From: Domibacillus indicus
GTDB lineage: Bacteria > Bacillota > Bacilli > Bacillales > Domibacillaceae
DNA: 64,000 nt
Assembly (NCBI RefSeq): GCF_000970685.1
Contig: NZ_LAJB01000002.1
Location: forward strand, 465,854 to 529,853
Reading direction: 5' to 3'
How positions within the stretch are numbered: the stretch's first letter is position 1; every line of letters begins with the position of its first letter. A model generated the notes under the pieces. It saw nothing but the letters and a program-made list of their open reading frames with translations. It was not told the DNA's origin and ran no database searches. A program made the position numbers and the translations under genes. Shown here in pieces: positions 44,661-53,029 of the stretch.

Positions 44661-45670
44661 TATGCATTTTCCTCCTCTGCCGCTTCATTGTAAACAAACT
44701 GAAGCGCGGACTCGGGACTTGCATAAGGGGCTTGCTCCGCGTACTCCGTTGCCTCGTTAATCATATCTGCTATTTCTGTTTCCAGCTGTTTTTCCCGTTC
44801 GTCCGTGAGCAATCCTGCTCCTTTTACATACAGACGGAAAGAATCAAGCGGATCACGGGTCCTGGCTTCTTTCACCTCTTCTGCAGTCCGGTAGGAGCGG
44901 TCATCATCATCCGATGTATGCGGAGTCAGTCGGTAAACAAGTGTTTCAATTAACGCCGGTCCTCCGCCTTCCCGCGCCCGATCAGCTGCTTCTTTTACGC
45001 ATTGGTACACAGCGATCGGGTCATTTCCGTCAATGGTGTATCCCGGCATTCCATAGCCGGCCGCCCGGTCAGAAACGTGAGGAGAAGCAATTTGCTTATT
45101 TAACGGCACAGAAATGGCGTACTGATTATTTTCACATAGAAAAAGAACCGGCAGCTTGTGCACGCCCGCAAAATTAGCTCCTTCATGAAAATCGCCCTGA
45201 TTCGAAGAGCCTTCTCCAAATGTGACAAGAGAGACAATCGGTTTCTTATCCATCTTCGCAGCAAGCGCAATGCCAACCGCATGCGGCACCTGTGTAGTAA
45301 CAGGTGAAGAACCCGTTACAATCCGATTTTTCCGCTGTCCGAAATGTCCCGGCATCTGCCGGCCGCCCGAATTCGGGTCTTCCGCTTTTGCAAAAGAGGC
45401 AAGCATTAACTCTTTAACGGTCATGCCAAATGCAAGGACCATACCAAAATCGCGGTAATACGGCAATATGTAATCCTGGTCTCGATTCAGGGCAAAAGCC
45501 GCACCGATTTGTGCTGCTTCCTGCCCCTGGCCTGAAACAACAAACGGAATTTTTCCTGATCGGTTCAACAGCCACATTCTTTCATCTAAGCGGCGTGCCA
45601 GAAGCATTGTTTCATACATATTAACAACGTCTTCATCTGTCAGCCCCGCTTCTTTATGCTTTTGTTCCAT
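44660..45670 (-). CDS. bkdAA: Branched-chain keto-acid dehydrogenase E1 alpha subunit
   Basis: A 336-residue thiamine diphosphate-binding subunit. The TPP motif runs from GEGSSNQGDFHEG to the CENNQYAIS segment, and the phosphorylation-loop-like stretch RLTPHTSDDDDRSY is present. I chose the ATG at 45670 with AAAGGAG 8 bp upstream; the frame extends six codons further into the ribosome site. Confidence 0.95.
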   Translation of the reverse strand: MEQKHKEAGLTDEDVVNMYETMLLARRLDERMWLLNRSGKIPFVVSGQGQEAAQIGAAFALNRDQDYILPYYRDFGMVLAFGMTVKELMLASFAKAEDPNSGGRQMPGHFGQRKNRIVTGSSPVTTQVPHAVGIALAAKMDKKPIVSLVTFGEGSSNQGDFHEGANFAGVHKLPVLFLCENNQYAISVPLNKQIASPHVSDRAAGYGMPGYTIDGNDPIAVYQCVKEAADRAREGGGPALIETLVYRLTPHTSDDDDRSYRTAEEVKEARTRDPLDSFRLYVKGAGLLTDEREKQLETEIADMINEATEYAEQAPYASPESALQFVYNEAAEEENA

Positions 45671-45684
45671 TAAACTGGCTCCTT

Positions 45685-47100
45685 TCAAAAGTGAATCGCT
45701 TTTCCATCCATCATAAGGGCCGCTTCCCCAACGGCTTCCGATAAAGAGGGATGCGGATGAATCATCGTTCCAAGTTCCCAGCCTGATGCGTTCAGCATGC
45801 GTGCAAGGGCTGCCTCCGCGATAAGCTCTGTTGCATGAGGGCCAATGATATGTATGCCCAGCACGTCATCTGTCCGGGCATCTGCAATAACTTTAACAAA
45901 GCCTTCTGCTTCGCCATATACAAGTGCCTTGCCCGCGGCTTGAAATGGAAACTGGCCGACCTTAATGTCTATCCCTTCTGAAACGGCCTGCTGCTCCGTC
46001 ATTCCGGCACTTGCCGCTTCTGGATGCGAGTAAATACAGCGCGGGACAGCAGAATAATCAACCGCCTCACCTGCTTTCCCTGCCATATGCTCCACAGCTG
46101 TTTTTCCTTCATATGAAGCCACATGCGCCAGCTGAAGGCCGCCAATTACATCTCCAACCGCATAAATATGCGGTTCATTCGTCTGCATCCATTCATTTAC
46201 TTGTATAAAACCATTTTCAACTTTAATCTCTGCATTTTCAAGTCCAATTTGTTCAATGTTCGCTGTGCGGCCTGCCGCAACCAGTACTTTCTCAGCAGTA
46301 AATGTTTTTCCATCTGCTGTTTCTATTGAAACGGCACCCGGCTGCTTTACAATCTTATCCGGAACGATTTCCGCATTTACAACAATTTGAACTCCCCGCT
46401 TTTGAAGCTGGCGTTCCATTTCTTTTGAGATGGTTTCGTCTTCAGACGGCAAAATCCGCTGTCCATATTCCAGAATAGAAACATTACTGCCAAAGTCTGC
46501 AAGCATAGATGCCCATTCGATTCCAATAACACCACCCCCTACAATAATAATAGAGGCAGGTATGTCTTTTATTTCAAGCGCTTCATTCGAAGATAAAATC
46601 AAGCTTCCATCAGGCTGCAGCCCTGCAAGGCTTTTCGGTCTTGAACCAGTCGCAATGATTACATACTTCGGTACAATCATAATGTTTTCTGTTCCGTCGT
46701 TCATTTCTACCGAGACTGCTCCGGCCGTTGGAGAAAATAAAGAAGGGCCCATCAGCCGTCCAGTTCCCTCAAATAAATCAATATCTCCTTTTTTGATCAG
46801 TGACCGTACGCCATTATACAATGTATGTACTATTTTATCTTTTCTTGCTTGAACACGGGAAAAATGGAGCTCTGCCTGGCCTGCTTCTACTCCGTACGCT
46901 GCCGCCTCTTTTACTGTCCGGTAGACCTCAGCGCTTCTAAGCAATGCTTTTGTTGGAATACAGCCTTTATGGAGACAGGTTCCTCCCAGCTTCTCTTTTT
47001 CAATGATGGCTGTTTTTAGTCCAAGCTGCGCTGCCCGGATAGCGGCGGTATAGCCGCCAATTCCCCCGCCTAAAATGACAAGGTCATATGTTTTTGCCAT
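45685..47100 (-). CDS. lpdV: Dihydrolipoamide dehydrogenase (E3) of the branched-chain complex
   Basis: A 471-residue FAD enzyme that reoxidises lipoamide with NAD. FAD loop GGGIGGYTAA, redox-active Cys42 and Cys47 in GGTCLHKGCIPT, NAD loop VGGGVIGIE, and the C-terminal active-site HPHPSLSEA (His-Glu). First gene of the bkd operon here; ptb, bcd, buk and bkdR, which precede it in B. subtilis, are absent. Confidence 0.95.
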   Translation of the reverse strand: MAKTYDLVILGGGIGGYTAAIRAAQLGLKTAIIEKEKLGGTCLHKGCIPTKALLRSAEVYRTVKEAAAYGVEAGQAELHFSRVQARKDKIVHTLYNGVRSLIKKGDIDLFEGTGRLMGPSLFSPTAGAVSVEMNDGTENIMIVPKYVIIATGSRPKSLAGLQPDGSLILSSNEALEIKDIPASIIIVGGGVIGIEWASMLADFGSNVSILEYGQRILPSEDETISKEMERQLQKRGVQIVVNAEIVPDKIVKQPGAVSIETADGKTFTAEKVLVAAGRTANIEQIGLENAEIKVENGFIQVNEWMQTNEPHIYAVGDVIGGLQLAHVASYEGKTAVEHMAGKAGEAVDYSAVPRCIYSHPEAASAGMTEQQAVSEGIDIKVGQFPFQAAGKALVYGEAEGFVKVIADARTDDVLGIHIIGPHATELIAEAALARMLNASGWELGTMIHPHPSLSEAVGEAALMMDGKAIHF

Positions 47101-47133
47101 GTTTTTCGCTCCCTTGTTTATAATTCCTTTATC

Positions 47134-47162
47134 ATTGTATACGGTTTTTAAAACTATGTCAT
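47134..47162 (-). promoter_or_regulatory. SigA-type promoter of the bkd operon
   Basis: Minus strand ATGACA (47157-47162), 17-bp spacer, TACAAT (47134-47139), about 30 nt before lpdV. No SigL (-24/-12) promoter is seen, unlike the B. subtilis operon. Confidence 0.65.
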
Positions 47163-47208
47163 GTAATAAGCTATATTTTCGTTGTTTTTTTCATGCTATA
47201 ACCTGTTC

Positions 47209-47236
47209 TTGACAAATAAAGCGGTTGCGCTATGAT
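47209..47236 (+). promoter_or_regulatory. SigA promoter of yqzF
   Basis: TTGACA, 16-bp spacer, TATGAT on the plus strand, divergent from the bkd promoter. Confidence 0.65.
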
Positions 47237-47273
47237 GTGGGAGGGAAGATTTTTTGAAAGAAGGGTTGAATTG

Positions 47274-47519
47274 ATGATCCGGATTATTGCGCTAATGATC
47301 CTTGTTATTCCCGGTTTTTTAGCTGGAGTGGGGATTAAACTAATGAGGGACATGCTGTTTGGAATTTTACAGGAGCCTTTCCCGGCTTTATGGATACAGT
47401 TTATTGCCGGCCTGCTTTTATTTGTGGGCGGTCTTGGCTTTGTGGCCGGTTTTATTTTCAGGCGGGACCGCAAGCAAAATAAAGTACAGCCAAAATTTCA
47501 AAATAAAAAGGAAAAGTGA
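47274..47519 (+). CDS. yqzF: DUF2627 membrane protein YqzF
   Basis: An 81-residue protein with two membrane segments (about 3-22 and 38-62) and a basic tail. It matches the DUF2627 family (YqzF, 79 residues in B. subtilis), whose gene is also near bkdR there. Function unknown. The ATG at 47274 has GAAGGG upstream; the frame opens at 47232 inside the promoter. Confidence 0.85.
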   Translation: MIRIIALMILVIPGFLAGVGIKLMRDMLFGILQEPFPALWIQFIAGLLLFVGGLGFVAGFIFRRDRKQNKVQPKFQNKKEK

Positions 47520-47543
47520 TCTCACGGCGGGATTGCTTTTTTA
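47511..47543 (+). terminator. Terminator of yqzF
   Basis: AGTGATC and GATTGCT arms, two wobble pairs, then TTTTTTATT. Stem starts within the last codons of yqzF. Confidence 0.55.
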
Positions 47544-47667
47544 TTTAAAAAGAACTTAATTATTTCGACACTCATGCAGTGAATCTTGACTTTTCATCAA
47601 TCCTGCTTCCACTTTTTTGAATTTTACACATTTTGATATTTGTTAAATAAAGCTTTTTTCACCGCTT

Positions 47668-47708
47668 AAAAAAAAGAAAGAGACCAACGAATAAACGGTT
47701 CATTGGCC
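47668..47708 (-). terminator. Terminator of spo0A
   Basis: Minus strand GGCCAATGAA, 7-nt loop, TTCGTTGGTC, then TCTTTCTTTTTTTT. Ten pairs with two wobbles. Confidence 0.7.
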
Positions 47709-47793
47709 CTGCTAAAAAATAGTTATGGATTTAAAAATTATTTTTTGCTGATTTCTTAACGACAGCCGGACCGCATTTATTATTTTTCACTGG

Positions 47794-48570
47794 TTATGAT
47801 GCCATGTATTCAATGCGAAGCTTATCCGCTACCATAGCGATGAACTCTGAGTTAGTCGGCTTTGCTTTGGAAACAGAAACTGTATATCCGAATAAAGCAG
47901 CAATTGATTCCATATTTCCGCGGCTCCAGGCTACTTCAATAGCATGGCGGATGGCCCGTTCTACCCGGCTCGGAGTTGTATTGTATTTACGGGCAATTTC
48001 CGGATAAAGCACTTTCGTAATGGATCCAAGCAATTCAATGTCATTAAACACCATTGTAATAGCTTCCCGTAAATACAGATATCCTTTAATGTGCGCGGGA
48101 ACTCCGATTTCATGAATCACCGCTGTAATACTGGCATCAATGTTTTTCTTTTGTTTTTTAGGCTCTTCCTTGCGTTCCACATGGCGCATTGGCTGTTCCG
48201 CGCCGGCTACCTGCCGGATCTGGCTGATCAGGCTTTCCATATCGAACGGCTTCAGCATAAAGTAAGAAGCGCCTAATTCAACTGCTTTTTTTGTTACATC
48301 TTCCTGTCCAAAAGCCGTCAGCATAATAACATGCGGCTGCTTATCACCGCCTGTCCGCAGCCGTTCAAGCACTGCCAGTCCATCCATATGCGGCATAATG
48401 ATATCTAAAATAAGTACATCCATTTCTATTTCCGGCAGCATCGCCAGACATTCCTGGCCGTTAAAAGCCGTGCCGGCAACTGTCATATCCTCCTGGCTTG
48501 TTACTACTTCTTCAAGCAGCTTTACAAGCTGCCGGTTATCATCCGCAATTGCTACCTTTATTTCACTCAA
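47794..48570 (-). CDS. spo0A: Sporulation master regulator Spo0A
   Basis: A 258-residue response regulator deciding entry into sporulation. Receiver domain with phosphoacceptor Asp56 in [12 protein letters not shown], linker, and the Spo0A DNA-binding domain with the recognition helix region [18 protein letters not shown]. It starts with TTG; GGAGG lies 7 bp upstream. As in B. subtilis it follows spoIVB. Confidence 0.97.
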   Translation of the reverse strand: MSEIKVAIADDNRQLVKLLEEVVTSQEDMTVAGTAFNGQECLAMLPEIEMDVLILDIIMPHMDGLAVLERLRTGGDKQPHVIMLTAFGQEDVTKKAVELGASYFMLKPFDMESLISQIRQVAGAEQPMRHVERKEEPKKQKKNIDASITAVIHEIGVPAHIKGYLYLREAITMVFNDIELLGSITKVLYPEIARKYNTTPSRVERAIRHAIEVAWSRGNMESIAALFGYTVSVSKAKPTNSEFIAMVADKLRIEYMAS

Positions 48571-48615
48571 ATCATTTCCTCCTCATTTCTCATCCTTAAA
48601 AGTTATTCTAATGGT

Positions 48616-48644
48616 TTTTTCGACAAAGCGAAATGAATTCCTTT
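48616..48644 (-). promoter_or_regulatory. SigH-like promoter of spo0A with 0A boxes
   Basis: Minus strand AAAGGAATT (48636-48644) fits the SigH -35; GTCGAAAAA (48616-48624), 11 bp further, fits the -10 except one base. The -10 is inside the sequence TGTCGAA (48619-48625), a perfect 0A box, and AGTCGAA (48687-48693) is a second, one-mismatch box. Spo0A feedback on its own SigH promoter is known in B. subtilis. Confidence 0.65.
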
Positions 48645-48714
48645 AAAAAATTCAAAATATTTATTTTATCTGTTTTTATGTCATTTTTCGACTTTCTTTT
48701 CACAAATTTTCACC

Positions 48715-48736
48715 AAAAAAGAGCGCAATTGCGCTC
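48715..48736 (-). terminator. Terminator of spoIVB
   Basis: Minus strand GAGCGC AATT GCGCTC followed by TTTTTT, directly after the spoIVB stop codon. Confidence 0.85.
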
Positions 48737-49818
48737 TATAACAACCCTGCATCTTTTAACATCCAGTCAATATGAACACCATATCCCGACAACGGATCAT
48801 TTACGAAAACATGAGTTACAGCTCCAATTATCCGCCCATTCTGCAAGATCGGACTGCCGCTCATGCCCTGGACAATTCCGCCTGTTTTATTGATAAGGCG
48901 GGGATCGGTCATCTTAATAATCATTCCTTTAATTGCCGGTTTCGTCTGTTCAACCGTCCGGGTGATGGAAATATTATATGTCTCAATCTTGTTATCCTTT
49001 GTAACGGTCCATATTTGCGCCGGCCCTTCTTTGACTTCATCGGGATGGGCTGCCGGATATATTTTAGCTCCATCAAGATCACTCTCTAATTTGCCAAACA
49101 AGCCAAATGGAGTGTTTGATGTAACTTCTCCCCATTTTTTCCCCATTGGAATATCGGCTGTTTTCTCACCTGGAACCCCTTCATCTGCTTTTTTGATCCC
49201 GGTAATCCGGGCTGGATAAAGAGTGCCTTTTATTGGCGCAAACGGTTTGCCTGACTGCAAATCACTGATCACATGGCCAAGCGCACCGAATTTTTTGGTT
49301 TTCGGTTCATAAAAGGTCAGTGTTCCAATTCCCGCTGTTTTATTTTTAATATAAAGGCCGAGTTTCGAAATATTTGTTCCTGTATCTTTCACTGGTTTTA
49401 CGGAAAGACTCAGTGTTTTTTTACCCCGCAGCACTGTAAGCTTGAGCTTCTTGTGCTGGTCAGCTGCTTTTTTTACATATGGCCGGATTGCCTGGGGCTC
49501 CGTTACTTTATGTCCGTTTATATGGGTAATAACATCTCCTGGCAGCAGGCCGGCCTCTTCTCCTGGCGAAATACGATCTGTATCGGTTTCAATAAAATGA
49601 AAGCCCACTACGTAAAGCCCTTTTGTTTCAAGCTGTACACCAACCGATTGGCCCCCCGGAACGACAAAAATCCGTTCCCGCTGTTCCTGCACCGGCGGAA
49701 AACCCGCTGACCGCAGCAGTTCTGTTTCTGATTGTTCTGCCAGAGCAGCTGTTCCGCCTGCAGTCCATATGGTGAATAAAAGCAAAAATGAAAAAAAACC
49801 CCGATTCAATACCGCCAT
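48736..49818 (-). CDS. spoIVB: SpoIVB serine peptidase
   Basis: A 360-residue secreted forespore peptidase that cuts SpoIVFA and so triggers pro-SigK processing. It has a signal/anchor segment (about 8-28), a PDZ domain (about 80-140, GLLPGDVITHINGHKV), and an S55 peptidase domain with His in FGALGHVIS and Ser320 in QGMSGSPI. It is shorter than the B. subtilis protein (about 425 residues), mostly before the PDZ domain. CATAATA 50 bp upstream (49870-49876) resembles a SigF/SigG -10, but no good -35 is seen. Confidence 0.94.
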   Translation of the reverse strand: MAVLNRGFFSFLLLFTIWTAGGTAALAEQSETELLRSAGFPPVQEQRERIFVVPGGQSVGVQLETKGLYVVGFHFIETDTDRISPGEEAGLLPGDVITHINGHKVTEPQAIRPYVKKAADQHKKLKLTVLRGKKTLSLSVKPVKDTGTNISKLGLYIKNKTAGIGTLTFYEPKTKKFGALGHVISDLQSGKPFAPIKGTLYPARITGIKKADEGVPGEKTADIPMGKKWGEVTSNTPFGLFGKLESDLDGAKIYPAAHPDEVKEGPAQIWTVTKDNKIETYNISITRTVEQTKPAIKGMIIKMTDPRLINKTGGIVQGMSGSPILQNGRIIGAVTHVFVNDPLSGYGVHIDWMLKDAGLL

Positions 49819-49907
49819 CCCACTCCCTCCTTTTCATCCTGCGTTGTTACTTTGTCCGGAGGGAAGTGTTATTATGACGGTAATTAGGGGGCTAGATGGA
49901 TGGCTTT

Positions 49908-51599
49908 TCAAACAGCCGAATGTTTAATTTTTGCGGATAAAGAAAGCAGCTCTCTGGCATGCTCTTTTGTTAAATCTGTCATTTCTACACCTGAAATCAT
50001 CCGCCCGATTTCCGCTACTTTCTCTTCTTCACTAAGCGGTGTTACCGTGGTGCTTGTTCGTGCACCTTCGAGATTTTTTTGGATGTACAAATGGGTATCT
50101 GACATAGCCGCTACCTGGGGCAGGTGGGAAATACACAGCACCTGTGAATGAACGGCAACTTTGTATATTTTCTCGCCAATTGCCTGGGCAACCCGGCCGC
50201 TGACACCTGTGTCCACTTCATCAAAAATAATAGAAGTAATCCCCTGGTGGCGTGAGAAAATCGTTTTCATCGCCAGCATCACTCGGGACATTTCACCGCC
50301 GGAAGCAATTTTCACAAGCGGCTTTAACGGCTCTCCCGGGTTTGTGGACATATAAAATTCAATTTGGTCTATACCGTCTTTTTTAAAGTGTCCCGATTCA
50401 TTTTGGACATGCACATTAAACACCGTTTTTTCCATGTATAGCTCTTTTAACTCACGATGAATGGCTTCTTCAAGCTGTGAGGCCGATTCACTGCGGAGAG
50501 AAGAGAGTTTTTCTCCTTCAGTCTGGACCTCGATTTTCACTTCCTCCAGCTCTTTTTGAAGGCGGGTAACATGAGTGTCGCGATGAGTAAGCTGATCAAT
50601 TTCTTTTGCTATTGACTCGCCATATTCCAAAATTTCATCGATCGTTGCTCCATACTTGCGCTTCAGCTGGCTGATTTCATTGAGGCGGCCTTGAATTTCA
50701 TTCAGGCGCTCCGGATTAAATTCAAGTGTATCTAAAAGCGAGCCGACATCGCGTACCGCATCTTCAAGCACATAGAAGCTATTGGCAGCCGATTCATGAA
50801 GGGGTTTGTATTCTTCATTGATATCAGCTGCGGATTCAAGTCCATTAATGCCCAAACCGAGCCAGTCTAACGCTCTTCCTTCACCTGATAAAGCATTGTA
50901 TGCTTCAGATAAAGCTCCGTATAATTTTTCAAAGTTCGCCAGCTGCTGCCGCTCCGCTTCAAGCTTCTCTTCTTCTCCGGGCACCAGGGCGGCTTTTTCA
51001 ATTTCATTGAGCTGAAATTGAATTAAATCCAGCCGGTGTGCCAGATGCTGATCATTTTCACTTAAACGGCGGATTTCAGACTCCAGGTGTGCATAGCGTT
51101 CGTACACTTCCTCATATTGCTGTTTCGCTTTTGCGATGGGGATACCGCCAAAATCATCAAGAAGCCGAATATGAGCAGCCGCATTCATTAACTCCTGGTG
51201 TTCATGCTGCCCATGAATATCAATGAGCCGGGCACCAATTTCCCGTAAAATCGACAAAGTAACCATTTTCCCGTTTATCCGACATACACTTTTGCCTGCC
51301 GCTGAAATTTCCCGGCGCAAAATGATGGCTTCTTCGTCCACATCAATGCCAAATTCCCGGCAGACGGGAATACAGGGATGATTGCTGTGAATAGAAAACA
51401 TCCCTTCAATTTCAGCTTTTTTTTCACCATGGCGGACAAATTCACCCGAACCTCTTCCTCCCGTTAAGAGTTGAAGCGCATCGATAATAATTGATTTGCC
51501 GGCTCCTGTTTCACCTGTCAGAACGGTCAGCCCCCGTTCAAATGAGAGGGCGAGCGAATCAATAATGGCAAAATGGCGAATTGATAATTCCTGAAGCAA
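49908..51599 (-). CDS. recN: DNA repair protein RecN
   Basis: A 563-residue SMC-like ATPase that gathers at double-strand breaks. Walker A is LTGETGAGKS, long coiled coils lie around 155-385, and the ABC signature (KIASGGEMSRVMLA) and Walker B (SIIFDEVDTGVSG) follow. I chose the TTG at 51599 (MLQELSIRHFAI), which aligns with B. subtilis RecN; a GTG three codons earlier lies 2 bp from the AAGGA site. It follows argR closely. Confidence 0.95.
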   Translation of the reverse strand: MLQELSIRHFAIIDSLALSFERGLTVLTGETGAGKSIIIDALQLLTGGRGSGEFVRHGEKKAEIEGMFSIHSNHPCIPVCREFGIDVDEEAIILRREISAAGKSVCRINGKMVTLSILREIGARLIDIHGQHEHQELMNAAAHIRLLDDFGGIPIAKAKQQYEEVYERYAHLESEIRRLSENDQHLAHRLDLIQFQLNEIEKAALVPGEEEKLEAERQQLANFEKLYGALSEAYNALSGEGRALDWLGLGINGLESAADINEEYKPLHESAANSFYVLEDAVRDVGSLLDTLEFNPERLNEIQGRLNEISQLKRKYGATIDEILEYGESIAKEIDQLTHRDTHVTRLQKELEEVKIEVQTEGEKLSSLRSESASQLEEAIHRELKELYMEKTVFNVHVQNESGHFKKDGIDQIEFYMSTNPGEPLKPLVKIASGGEMSRVMLAMKTIFSRHQGITSIIFDEVDTGVSGRVAQAIGEKIYKVAVHSQVLCISHLPQVAAMSDTHLYIQKNLEGARTSTTVTPLSEEEKVAEIGRMISGVEMTDLTKEHARELLSLSAKIKHSAV

Positions 51600-51615
51600 A
51601 ATTGTCACATCCTTA

Positions 51616-52074
51616 TTAAAGCATTTCTAAAAAGCGGGCTGATACCGCCTCGGTTTGCTCGGGGGCCCGGCAAATAAGCAGGCATGTATCGTCACCGCAA
51701 ATCGTTCCCATAATTTCTTCCCAGTCCAGGTTATCAATAAGTGCTCCCACTGCCTGGGCGTTACCCGGCAATGTTTTCATAACGACAAAATGACCGGCAG
51801 AGTCAATGCTGACAAAGCTGTCCACCAGAGACCTTTTTAACTTCTGCAACGGATTAAAGCGCTGGTCAGCGGGCAAGCTGTATTTATAACGGCCATCCAT
51901 CAACGGCACTTTTACAAGATGAAGTTCTTTAATATCGCGCGAAATGGTTGCCTGGGTCACATTATAGCCTGCGTTACGCAGTAAATCGACAAGCTCATCC
52001 TGCGTCTCAATTTCATTATTTGCAATCATTTCTCTAATTTTTATATGTCGTTGTCCTTTATTCATGTTTGTCAC
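51616..52074 (-). CDS. argR: Arginine repressor/activator ArgR (AhrC)
   Basis: A 152-residue regulator, hexameric with arginine. N-terminal winged helix (about 1-70) with [20 protein letters not shown]-terminal arginine-binding domain with [20 protein letters not shown] precedes the ATG. In B. subtilis the ahrC-recN pair is the same. Confidence 0.95.
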   Translation of the reverse strand: MTNMNKGQRHIKIREMIANNEIETQDELVDLLRNAGYNVTQATISRDIKELHLVKVPLMDGRYKYSLPADQRFNPLQKLKRSLVDSFVSIDSAGHFVVMKTLPGNAQAVGALIDNLDWEEIMGTICGDDTCLLICRAPEQTEAVSARFLEML

Positions 52075-52079
52075 CTCAT

Positions 52080-52107
52080 AATGTATAATTATACTTAACT
52101 ATACATT
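52080..52107 (-). promoter_or_regulatory. Palindromic ARG-box-like operator before argR
   Basis: AATGTATA and TATACATT form the outer palindrome; GTATAATTATAC (52083-52094) is a perfect inner palindrome with spacing like an ARG box. It overlaps a TATAAT on the minus strand. Self-control of argR is plausible; no clean -35 box is seen. Confidence 0.5.
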
Positions 52108-52136
52108 ATCATACTGTTTTTATCATGAAAAGTATA

Positions 52137-52185
52137 GAAAAAGCGGCACGTTCCCATTTATATAGACGGAATCGGCCGCTTTTTC
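52137..52185. terminator. Terminator of tlyA
   Basis: GAAAAAGCGGC and GCCGCTTTTTC form an 11-bp perfect stem with a 27-nt loop. T-rich on both outer sides, so it may act in both directions. Confidence 0.8.
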
Positions 52186-52199
52186 TTAAGCTGAGGCAG

Positions 52200-53027
52200 T
52201 TAGCTTTTTTGATTGAATTCTTCATGCGCTGTCCTTACAGCCTGATCCGGTGTCATCGGCAGCTTACTTTCCCCGTTTTGTTCGCTTCCTGTCCAGCGGA
52301 TATGCAGCAAAAACTCAATATTTCCATCACCGCCGGTAATTGGAGAATGAGAAAGATTCACAGCATCGTAGCCAAGTTCCAAAGCAAGCTGGACAACCTT
52401 TTCGATAACAGCCCGGTGTACGGCAGGATCTCGTACAATGCCTTTTTTACCCACCTGCTCACGTCCTGCTTCAAATTGAGGCTTAACAAGCGCCATCACG
52501 TCCGCTCCCGGTACAAGAAGCGTACGTAAAACCGGCAAAATCAGCGACAAAGAAATAAATGAAACATCAATCACTGCCAAATCCGGCATTCCCTGCTGTA
52601 AATCGGCCGGTGTCACATACCGGAAATTCGTCCGCTCCATGACTATAACCCGCTCATCCTGGCGAAGCTTCCAGGCCAGCTGATTGTAGCCAACATCCAG
52701 CGCGTAAGACATTTTCGCCCCATTTTGAAGAGCACAGTCTGTAAAACCGCCCGTTGAAGCACCAATATCGATTAATATTTTGTCCTGGACCGTAAGATCA
52801 AATACTTGCAGGGCTTTTTCAAGCTTCAGCCCCCCGCGGCTTACATACGGCATGGTTTTCCCTTTGATTTCAAGAGGGGCATCCGTTGGAATTTTTTCTC
52901 CCGGCTTATCAATTCTTTCTTCATTGGAGTACACAATACCGGCCATAACGGCACGCTTCGCTTTTTCACGTGTTTCCATTAATCCTTTTTCAACCAGAAG
53001 CACATCAACTCGTTCTTTTTTTGCCAT
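52200..53027 (-). CDS. tlyA: TlyA family rRNA 2'-O-methyltransferase
   Basis: A 275-residue protein with an N-terminal S4 RNA-binding domain (about 5-65) and an FtsJ-type methyltransferase domain. SAM loop DIGASTGGFTDCAL; later DVSFISL and KPQFEAGRE. TlyA proteins methylate cytidines of 16S and/or 23S rRNA; also called YqxC and often listed as haemolysin-like. It lies 2 bp after dxs. Confidence 0.93.
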   Translation of the reverse strand: MAKKERVDVLLVEKGLMETREKAKRAVMAGIVYSNEERIDKPGEKIPTDAPLEIKGKTMPYVSRGGLKLEKALQVFDLTVQDKILIDIGASTGGFTDCALQNGAKMSYALDVGYNQLAWKLRQDERVIVMERTNFRYVTPADLQQGMPDLAVIDVSFISLSLILPVLRTLLVPGADVMALVKPQFEAGREQVGKKGIVRDPAVHRAVIEKVVQLALELGYDAVNLSHSPITGGDGNIEFLLHIRWTGSEQNGESKLPMTPDQAVRTAHEEFNQKS

Positions 53028-53029
53028 CG

